DNA of 64,000 bases from Vibrio sp. LaRot3 (GTDB lineage: Bacteria > Pseudomonadota > Gammaproteobacteria > Enterobacterales > Vibrionaceae), in NCBI RefSeq assembly GCF_027587025.1, contig NZ_JAPPTI010000008.1, positions 62,001-126,000 on the forward strand, written 5' to 3'. The notes below the pieces were generated by a model, which did no database searches, was not told where the DNA came from, and worked only from the letters and a program-made list of their open reading frames with translations. The translations under genes and the position numbers were made by a program. The number at the start of each line of letters is the position of its first letter. Position 1 is the first letter of the stretch. Below, in pieces: positions 9,456-17,369 of this stretch.

Positions 9456-12400
9456 TACACTGCCTCCGCTTCTTTTTGTTGTGCCTCTGCCTTACGCTTT
9501 TGAAGTACTGCTTTGTAATCGCGTGGCATTACTTTCACCATGCTTTGCAGGCTTGCTTCAAAGTTGTCTAGGAAAGACTGAGCCACTTCACTTCCTGTGA
9601 ATTGAACATGTTTCGTTAACATGTCGAGTAGTAGGTCTTTGTCTTCTTGCTCAATTGGGTCTAGGTCGACAAGTTCTGGGTTTAGCTTCGATTCAAAGTC
9701 ACCTGACTTATCCCACACGTAAGCTACGCCACCACTCATACCTGCCGCGAAGTTACGACCTGTAGAGCCAAGGATGATAGCTGCGCCGCCAGTCATGTAT
9801 TCACAACCGTGGTCACCCACACCTTCAACCACTACTTTCGCACCTGAGTTACGAACACAGAAACGTTCGCCGGCTAGGCCTCGAATAAATGATTCACCAG
9901 AGGTTGCACCGTAGAAACATACGTTACCCACGACAATGTTGTCTTCCGGTACGATGCTTGACTTAGCATCTGGGTAGAGCACTAGCGTGCCGCCTGATAG
10001 GCCTTTACCCCAGTAGTCGTTTGCGTCACCTTCAACCTCAAACTTCACGCCTTTGGCAAGGAATGCACCGAAAGATTGGCCTGCAGAACCTGTGAACTTC
10101 ACGTTCATCGGTTGAGGTAGACCTTGGTCTTTGTACACCTTCGAGATTTCGTTCGACAACATCGTACCCGCAGAGCGGTCGGTGTTGATGATAGGGAACT
10201 CAGCCTCGACAGCTTCACCTTTTTCAAGTGCTGGGATTGCCGCTTGAATCAGTTTACGGTCTAACACTTCTTCTAGATTGTGGTTTTGCTCTGTCTGGTT
10301 GTAGATGCCGTCCGCTTCACGAGCTTGCTCTACGTGCAGTACAGGCGATAGATCTAGGTTAGTGTATTTCCAGTGGCTAATGTCTTGGCGAAGTTTCATC
10401 TTCTGACCTTGACCAACCATCTCATCGATAGTGCGGAAGCCAAGCTCAGCCATGATTTCACGTAGGCCTTCAGCCATGTATTGGAAGAAGGTTACAACGT
10501 CTTCTACGCGGCCATCAAAGCGCTCACGTAGCGTTTTGTTTTGTGTTGCGATACCAACCGGACAAGTGTTCTTATGACATTTACGCATCATGATACAACC
10601 TTCAACCACAAGCGCTGCGGTTGCTACACCCCATTCTTCCGCACCAAGTAGCGTTGCTACTGCGAGGTCGCGAGGAGTCTTCATTTGGCCATCCGCTTGA
10701 ACGACGATACGGTTACGTAGGCCGTTTTTCAGTAGCGTCTGATGCGTTTCTGCTAGACCAAGTTCCCAAGGTAGACCAGTGTGACGAATTGACGACATCG
10801 GAGATGCACCTGTACCGCCATCGAAGCCGGCAATCAGCACCACATCAGCTTTCGCTTTCGCAACACCAGATGCGATCGTACCTACGCCTGCTTCCGATAC
10901 CAGTTTCACGTTAACACGGCCTGCGCGGTTAGCGTTTTTCAAATCGTAGATGAGCTGAGCCAAATCTTCGATTGAGTAGATATCGTGGTGTGGTGGTGGC
11001 GAAATTAGGCCTACTCCTGGAGTAGAGTGACGCGTAGCACCGATCCAGTCATCCACTTTATCACCCGGTAGCTGACCACCTTCACCTGGTTTCGCACCTT
11101 GCGCCATCTTAATCTGAATTTCATCAGAGTTAGTTAGGTAATAAGACGTTACACCGAAGCGGCCTGATGCCACCTGTTTGATCGCTGAACGTTCCCAATC
11201 GCCATTTTCTTTGCGCTCAAAGCGAGTTGGGTCTTCACCACCTTCACCTGAGTTAGATTTCGCGCCGAGACGGTTCATCGCGACTGCTAGCGTTGAGTGC
11301 GCTTCGTAAGAGATAGAGCCGAATGACATTGCACCGGTCGCAAAGCGTTTCACAATGCTTTCGATTGGTTCTACTTCTTCTAGCGGGATTGAACCTGCTG
11401 GGTTTTTAATGAATTCAAGCTGGCTACGTAGCGTAACGGCATTGTCACCTTGCTTATCTACTGCTTCTGCGTACTTCTTGAACTGTGAGTAGTTCTTGTT
11501 GCGCGTAGACTCTTGCAGTAGTGAAATTGTTTCTGGGTTGAATAGGTGTTTTTCACCACGTTGTTTCCACTGGTAAACACCACCCACATCCAGCATTTGA
11601 ATCGGGATTTCACGAGTTGGGTAACCCACACGGTGACGAATCAATACTTCTTTTGCAATGTCGTCTAGGGTTAGACCTTGGATACGTGAAACTGTACCAG
11701 TGAAGTATTTATCAACCACTGACTTGTGAATACCCAGCGCTTCAAAGATCTGTGCACCTTGGTAAGACTGCAATGTTGAGATACCCATTTTAGAGAAGAT
11801 CTTCAATAGGCCGCCATTAATCGCGTTGCGGTAGTTATTGAATAGAGCTTCCAGTGACGCTTCAGGATCAAGCTTCTTACGACGTTGAAGATCAACCAGA
11901 GTTTCAGTCACTAGGTATGGGTTAACTGCGTTCGCGCCGTAACCAACCAGCGTGGCGAAATGATGCGTTTCGCGCGCGTCACCTGTTTCAACCACAATGC
12001 CACATTTTGCACGTAAGCCTTTGCGGATTAGGTGGTGGTGAACCGCACCAACGGCCAGCATGGCTGGAATGGCTGCGTGGTTAGAGTTAACCGCTCGGTC
12101 AGTCAGAAGGATGATAGAGTAACCATCAATCACCGCATCTTCTGCGTATTGGCAAATACGTTTTAGTGCGCGTTCAAGCTTGCCTTGGTCTTCGTTCGCT
12201 TGGAAAACGATATCAAGGGTTTTCGCTTGTAAGTGCTCGTTATCAATCGCACGCAGCTTTTCTAGCTCAGCGTTTGAGATAACTGGTGACTCTAGCTCTA
12301 CTTTACGACAGTGAACAGGTGACTCTGCTAGTAAGTTCTGATCTTTACCAATGTAAGTGTTCAGAGACATAACCATACGCTCACGAATCGGGTCGATAGG

Positions 12401-13993
12401 TGGGTTGGTTACCTGAGCAAACAACTGTTTGAAGTAGTTTGATAGATGCTGAGATTGGTGCGATAACACAGCCAAAGGCCAGTCAGCACCCATTGCAGAA
12501 AGTGGCTCTTTACCATCGTTCGCCATTGGAACAATGACTTCGTTCACTTCTTCCGAGCTGATGCCAAACGCTTGTTGACGATGCAGCAGACGCTCTGGAG
12601 TCGGTTGGCTGTGAACGTTATCCGCTTCTGGTAGCTTGTTAAGGCTAAGCAGGTTCTCTTCTACCCATTTCTCATACGGTTGAGCGGTGGCGATGCCATC
12701 TTTCACTTCTTCATCAGAAATGATGCGGCCTTGCTCTAGGTCAGCAACGAAGATACGTCCTGGCTGCAGACGACCACGGAACTCAACGTTCTCAGGCTCA
12801 ATTTCAACGACGCCTGATTCAGACGCCATTACTAGGAAGTCATCTTTAGTTACCGTATAGCGAGAAGGGCGAAGACCATTACGGTCAAGGGTTGCACCTA
12901 CTTGAACGCCATCAGTAAAACAAACTGATGCAGGGCCATCCCATGGTTCCATGATGTTGGCGTGATATTGGTAGAACGCACGACGAGTTGGATCCATGTT
13001 CTTATTTTCTTGCCATGCTTCAGGAATCATCATCATTAAGGCATGTGGCAGGCTACGACCAGAAAGAACTAGGAGCTCTAGCGCCATGTCAAAGTTAGAT
13101 GAGTCTGAGCTACCTTCCTGACAGATAGGCAGTAGCATGTCGATTTCAGCTTGAGTGAACAAGTCTGATTCAATGATCGCTTCGCGAGCCTTCATCCAGT
13201 TCAAGTTACCGCGAACGGTGTTGATCTCACCATTATGAGCAATGTAACGGAAAGGCTGTGCTAAGCGCCATTTAGGGAATGTGTTGGTAGAGAAGCGCGA
13301 GTGAACGAGTGCTAGCGCAGTTACCATGGTTGGGTTTTGTAGATCTAGGAAGTACTGCGGTACTTGCTCAGTAGTTAACTGACCTTTGTAAACCAGTGTC
13401 TTATAAGACATTGAGTTGATATAGAAATCATCACCAATGTTCGACACGCTTTCTAGACATACGCGTACTGTGTAGTTACGCAGAACGTAAAGCTTACGCT
13501 CTAGTTCTTCAGGAGTTGTGTTTGGACCACCAGTTACGAATACATGTTCGAACTGCGGTTCAGTGCTAAGAGGGTCTGCACCGATCATTGAGTTGTCGGT
13601 TGGCAGTACGCGGTAGCCAATCACCTCTAAATCAAGGCGTTTAGCATTACGCTCTAAAATGTCACGACATTGCGCTCGTTTGTTCTCATCTTTAGGGAAT
13701 AGAACGACACCGACACCGTATTTTTCAAAAGAAGGTAGCTTAATCCCAAGCTTTACCGCTTCTTCTAAAAGAAATTCATGGGGCTTCTGCAACAAGATAC
13801 CTGCGCCATCACCACTACAAGGGTCACAACCTTGACCACCACGGTGTTCCATACGGGCAAGCATATCGAGTGCTTGAGTTACTACTTCATGAGATTTACG
13901 GTTTTTTAGGTGAGCAACAAAACCGATACCACAGGCATCATGCTCCAATTCTGGAGTATAAAGACCCTGTGCACTATGCTCTCTATCTACCAT
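9455..13993 (-). CDS. gltB: Glutamate synthase (NADPH) large subunit
   Basis: GltB hydrolyses glutamine and channels the ammonia to 2-oxoglutarate, making two glutamates. At 1512 aa it has the usual family length. The catalytic Cys of the mature enzyme lies in HDACGIGFVAHL, so a propeptide of about 20 residues is expected to be removed. Also visible are MEHRGG, RFSTNTFPKW, HNGEINT, the FMN-domain SNSGEGGEDP and KPGEGGQLPGDK, and the [3Fe-4S] loop CIMMRKCHKNTCPVG (C-x5-C-x4-C). GGAAGGA precedes the ATG. It forms an operon with gltD and is divergent from yhcC, the same order as E. coli arcB-yhcC-gltBD. Confidence 0.98.
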   Translation of the reverse strand: MVDREHSAQGLYTPELEHDACGIGFVAHLKNRKSHEVVTQALDMLARMEHRGGQGCDPCSGDGAGILLQKPHEFLLEEAVKLGIKLPSFEKYGVGVVLFPKDENKRAQCRDILERNAKRLDLEVIGYRVLPTDNSMIGADPLSTEPQFEHVFVTGGPNTTPEELERKLYVLRNYTVRVCLESVSNIGDDFYINSMSYKTLVYKGQLTTEQVPQYFLDLQNPTMVTALALVHSRFSTNTFPKWRLAQPFRYIAHNGEINTVRGNLNWMKAREAIIESDLFTQAEIDMLLPICQEGSSDSSNFDMALELLVLSGRSLPHALMMMIPEAWQENKNMDPTRRAFYQYHANIMEPWDGPASVCFTDGVQVGATLDRNGLRPSRYTVTKDDFLVMASESGVVEIEPENVEFRGRLQPGRIFVADLEQGRIISDEEVKDGIATAQPYEKWVEENLLSLNKLPEADNVHSQPTPERLLHRQQAFGISSEEVNEVIVPMANDGKEPLSAMGADWPLAVLSHQSQHLSNYFKQLFAQVTNPPIDPIRERMVMSLNTYIGKDQNLLAESPVHCRKVELESPVISNAELEKLRAIDNEHLQAKTLDIVFQANEDQGKLERALKRICQYAEDAVIDGYSIILLTDRAVNSNHAAIPAMLAVGAVHHHLIRKGLRAKCGIVVETGDARETHHFATLVGYGANAVNPYLVTETLVDLQRRKKLDPEASLEALFNNYRNAINGGLLKIFSKMGISTLQSYQGAQIFEALGIHKSVVDKYFTGTVSRIQGLTLDDIAKEVLIRHRVGYPTREIPIQMLDVGGVYQWKQRGEKHLFNPETISLLQESTRNKNYSQFKKYAEAVDKQGDNAVTLRSQLEFIKNPAGSIPLEEVEPIESIVKRFATGAMSFGSISYEAHSTLAVAMNRLGAKSNSGEGGEDPTRFERKENGDWERSAIKQVASGRFGVTSYYLTNSDEIQIKMAQGAKPGEGGQLPGDKVDDWIGATRHSTPGVGLISPPPHHDIYSIEDLAQLIYDLKNANRAGRVNVKLVSEAGVGTIASGVAKAKADVVLIAGFDGGTGASPMSSIRHTGLPWELGLAETHQTLLKNGLRNRIVVQADGQMKTPRDLAVATLLGAEEWGVATAALVVEGCIMMRKCHKNTCPVGIATQNKTLRERFDGRVEDVVTFFQYMAEGLREIMAELGFRTIDEMVGQGQKMKLRQDISHWKYTNLDLSPVLHVEQAREADGIYNQTEQNHNLEEVLDRKLIQAAIPALEKGEAVEAEFPIINTDRSAGTMLSNEISKVYKDQGLPQPMNVKFTGSAGQSFGAFLAKGVKFEVEGDANDYWGKGLSGGTLVLYPDAKSSIVPEDNIVVGNVCFYGATSGESFIRGLAGERFCVRNSGAKVVVEGVGDHGCEYMTGGAAIILGSTGRNFAAGMSGGVAYVWDKSGDFESKLNPELVDLDPIEQEDKDLLLDMLTKHVQFTGSEVAQSFLDNFEASLQSMVKVMPRDYKAVLQKRKAEAQQKEAEAV

Positions 13994-14532
13994 AGATACA
14001 TCCTTCCAATCTAATCTGGACGCAGCACTATTAAGCGAACTTAATCACGCGTCTCTTCCTTTTATAGTTTTGATTCGCACCTGAACGAGGTTGCTCAGGT
14101 TTGATTCCTTTCTGCTTCTCACAGGAAAAATGTTGCGAGAAAAACAATCCATGGTGTTATCCATCTTACAGCATCACTTTTGTAGTGATTTATATAGGTG
14201 GGATATGAACAACACCGATTTTCTTACAGTTTATTTTGTAATTTAACCGAAGTTCTGTAAGTAAAACCTGTAAGTATCCTACAATTTACTCGGTACGAAA
14301 TGCAATCAAAAGTCGGCTTTGTTGCGCAGTTTTTTCGTCGCATAAATAGGTTTTATGTTTGTTATTTGCCTAATCCGTAGTTTGAAGCACGTATTTTTGC
14401 ATGTTTATTGATTTGTGATAGGGATCAAATCGATAAATCTGGTTAGATCGAAAGCGCTAAAAAAGATTTCAATGTTGTAATTTAATTACAGAAATCTTAA
14501 TGATTGTTATTCTCATTCTCAAGTAAGTACTC
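13994..14532. promoter_or_regulatory. Divergent gltB / yhcC control region
   Basis: This 539-bp gene-free region carries several elements. For gltB (minus strand) the best -10 candidate is TATATA at 14191-14196, which implies a leader near 170 nt containing a hairpin ACCTGA-n10-TCAGGT (14079-14100). An inverted repeat ATCACT-tttgt-AGTGAT lies at 14073+100 (14173-14189). Four copies of CTGTAAG or its complement occur at 14165-14171, 14223-14229, 14255-14261 and 14268-14274. Next to yhcC a Fur-box-like sequence spans about 14499-14521. The binding proteins are not known from sequence. Confidence 0.5.
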
Positions 14533-15471
14533 ATGCAATTACACGAACTGGTCAACACCATAGGACAAGATCTTCAGCGCCGTTACGGAGAAAAGGTGCA
14601 TAAACTAACGCTGCATGGCGGTTTTAGTTGCCCGAACCGAGATGGCACGATTGGCCGAGGTGGCTGTACTTTTTGCAATGTGGCCTCTTTTGCAGATGAG
14701 CAAGCGCAAATCAAAAGCATTCACGAGCAGTTGCAAGAAAGAGCTGGTGAGATAGCCCGCGCGAAAAAGTACCTTGCCTATTTCCAAGCCTACACCAGTA
14801 CTTATGCTGAAGTTCAAGTGCTTAAGAACATGTATGAGGAAGCATTAAAAGCGGCGGATATTGTTGGCTTATGTGTGGGTACTCGTCCTGATTGTGTGCC
14901 CGATGCGGTACTTGATTTACTATCAGAGTATGTGAATAAAGGTTATGAAATCTGGCTAGAGCTAGGGCTACAGACGGCGAATAACGACACGTTAAAGCGC
15001 ATTAATCGTGGCCATGATTTTGAATGTTACGCTGAGATCACTCAGCGCGCACGTGCACTTGGTATTAAAGTATGTACCCACCTAATTGTCGGTTTGCCAA
15101 AAGAGACGCGCGAGGACAATGTTGAGACCATGCGTAAGGTACTTGAGGTCGGTACTGATGGCATCAAACTGCATGGCCTTCATATTGTAGAAGGCAGTAC
15201 TATGGCTAAAGCTTGGAAGGCTGGTCGCCTACAAGCACCGGAATTAGAAGAGTATGTGTCCATTGCCAGTGAGCTGATTCGCATGACGCCCGCGGATGTG
15301 GTGTACCATCGCGTTTCTTCAGCGGCAAGAAGACCAACGTTATTGGCGCCTTTATGGTGTGAAAACCGCTGGTTAGCCATGACGGAAATCGGTCGTTCTT
15401 TGAATAAAGAAGGTGCGCAAGGCAGTTTGACCGAAGATACATTTGAATATGTTAAGCCTGAATTGCAATAA
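14533..15471 (+). CDS. yhcC: YhcC-type radical SAM protein (TIGR01212 family)
   Basis: This 312-aa protein carries the radical SAM cluster with the spacing of the YhcC family: C33, C45 and C48 in FSCPNRDGTIGRGGCTFCN. LELGLQTANNDTLKRINRGH and HLIVGLPKET are typical of the radical SAM barrel. The substrate of YhcC is not established. It sits between gltBD (divergent) and arcB (same strand), as in E. coli. The ribosome site is weak (AAGTAAG), and a Fur-like element lies immediately upstream of the ATG. Confidence 0.92.
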   Translation: MQLHELVNTIGQDLQRRYGEKVHKLTLHGGFSCPNRDGTIGRGGCTFCNVASFADEQAQIKSIHEQLQERAGEIARAKKYLAYFQAYTSTYAEVQVLKNMYEEALKAADIVGLCVGTRPDCVPDAVLDLLSEYVNKGYEIWLELGLQTANNDTLKRINRGHDFECYAEITQRARALGIKVCTHLIVGLPKETREDNVETMRKVLEVGTDGIKLHGLHIVEGSTMAKAWKAGRLQAPELEEYVSIASELIRMTPADVVYHRVSSAARRPTLLAPLWCENRWLAMTEIGRSLNKEGAQGSLTEDTFEYVKPELQ

Positions 15472-15536
15472 CCGAGACTAACCCTACAGAAACTGGTATC
15501 TTCTTCTGTTAACCAAAGTTAATTTTAGATGACGCA

Positions 15537-17288
15537 ATGATAGAGCTATTAGGGACGTGGATATATGAATCTGTGCATGTGCATGGATTTGAGTTAATTC
15601 TTATATTCGCGGTCATCGTTGTTGTTGCGCATTTATACGTTAATTTCAATCGCCAGATTGAAATCATGTTTCAAGATACGCCTTGTTCATTGCTCTTAGT
15701 GGACGCAAAAACAGGGCAACTTATCTTATCCAATAATATTGCTGCGCAGCTATTGGGCGTGCGATTTGTTGGTAAATCCTATCTACTACCGGACTCCTTA
15801 CATCAGTCATTTGTCAGCGAAGTGACCGCCAAGTTCTCTGGTGATGGCTTTACTGGCTACCAAGTGGAATGGCCGGTCTCTGCTACGAAAACAATTCAAG
15901 TCGAAGTGACTGGGCGTAAAACGCACTATAAAGGTCGCTCAGTTTGGTTGATGTACGTAACGCCTTATCGACCTAGTGACGATGAAATTCAAACAGAGAT
16001 TAAGTCCTTATCAGTGATTAAAAGCGCTTTTGATAATTTATCTGAGCTTATCTTTGTAAAAAGCAGTAATGGCGAAAACATGGTGACCAACCGTGCTTTT
16101 GACCGTTTTTGGACTGATCGCGTCGAGGAAGGCAGTGCTGAAATCAAAGGCATAATGAAAGGCCGTGCCAGTAACCGTCGTTGGACCATAGATTCTGATG
16201 GTCGCAGTTGTTTGCTTGAAACGCATCAAAGCGTTTTGATGTCTGCTGAAGGTGAGTCGCTCGGGATGCTTGGCATCAGTCATGATGTGACCGATTGGCA
16301 CAACATGCAGCAGAGCCTACGTGATGAGATGGATAAACGTAAAGATACCGAAGTTGCGTTGGCTCAGCGCGATACCATTTTGCAAAATATCCTCGAATCT
16401 AGCCCGGATTCCATCGGCATCTTCAATGAAAACTTGGTCTATCAAGCGTGTAATGAGCCATTTATTAAAGCCATGGGCATTTCAGATATTGATGAGTTGA
16501 TTGGTAAACGACTGCAAGATGTTATCTCGAAAGAGGCCTACGAGCGTTGGTCTGAGAGTGATAACGTGGTGCTTAATGAAGGTAAGTCGCTGCGTTACAT
16601 TGACCAGCTGATCCACAGTAACGGCGAAATCACCTGGTATGATGTGGTGAAGTCGCCATTCAGAGACCCAGCTTCTGGTACTAATGGCGTATTGGTTATG
16701 GCTCGAGATGTGTCTGAGCGTTATCTTGCTGAGCAGAAACTTGAAGAAGCCAACCAAGAGCTAGAGCGTTTAAGCTTTGTGGATGGCTTAACGCAAATCT
16801 CTAACCGCCGTCGTTTTGATGAGCAACTGGAAACCTTGTGGCATTTGCATGTGCGTGAGAAGCAGCCTCTTACGGTCATGTTGTGTGATATTGATGATTT
16901 TAAAGGCTTTAACGACCTATATGGTCACCAAAAAGGTGATGAAGCCTTGATCGCGGTAGCGAAAGTATTCCGCCAAGTGGTTTCTCGATCCAGTGATTGC
17001 GTTGCCCGTTATGGTGGTGAAGAGTTCAGTTTTATCTTGCCAAACACTACCGCCGATGGGGCGAAGTTGGTTGCTCAGCGTATTCATGACGAAGTGCGTA
17101 AGTTAGAAATCCCTCATGCGAGCTCGGCAGTTAATGAACTGTTGACCGTCAGTCTTGGTATCGTATCAGTTCTCCCTCATCCTGATGACAGCTGTGAGTC
17201 TATTGTTGCCTTGGCCGATAGCGCCTTGTATCAGGCGAAAGCAGATGGTCGAAACCAAACTTGTGTGCATCACACATCAGAAAATTAA
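15537..17288 (+). CDS. PAS-domain diguanylate cyclase (GGDEF)
   Basis: This 583-aa protein should synthesise cyclic di-GMP at the inner membrane. One membrane segment lies near residues 18-38. Three PAS-like regions follow at about 44-140, 160-255 and 278-395, and the GGDEF domain occupies about 412-583. The active site is intact, GGEEF at 493-497, and an inhibitory I-site RSSD at 484-487 lies five residues before it. There is no EAL domain. The gene sits between yhcC and arcB on the same strand, an interval with no gene in E. coli; V. cholerae has a gene of this type near arcB as far as I recall. What the PAS domains sense is unknown. Confidence 0.92.
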   Translation: MIELLGTWIYESVHVHGFELILIFAVIVVVAHLYVNFNRQIEIMFQDTPCSLLLVDAKTGQLILSNNIAAQLLGVRFVGKSYLLPDSLHQSFVSEVTAKFSGDGFTGYQVEWPVSATKTIQVEVTGRKTHYKGRSVWLMYVTPYRPSDDEIQTEIKSLSVIKSAFDNLSELIFVKSSNGENMVTNRAFDRFWTDRVEEGSAEIKGIMKGRASNRRWTIDSDGRSCLLETHQSVLMSAEGESLGMLGISHDVTDWHNMQQSLRDEMDKRKDTEVALAQRDTILQNILESSPDSIGIFNENLVYQACNEPFIKAMGISDIDELIGKRLQDVISKEAYERWSESDNVVLNEGKSLRYIDQLIHSNGEITWYDVVKSPFRDPASGTNGVLVMARDVSERYLAEQKLEEANQELERLSFVDGLTQISNRRRFDEQLETLWHLHVREKQPLTVMLCDIDDFKGFNDLYGHQKGDEALIAVAKVFRQVVSRSSDCVARYGGEEFSFILPNTTADGAKLVAQRIHDEVRKLEIPHASSAVNELLTVSLGIVSVLPHPDDSCESIVALADSALYQAKADGRNQTCVHHTSEN

Positions 17289-17369
17289 GCCTTGTTAGTT
17301 AAGGGAATCCTTAGCCGAAGATGGTGAAAAAGGTTAAGATTTAATTAATCTTTTCGCTCGGAGCGCTTA

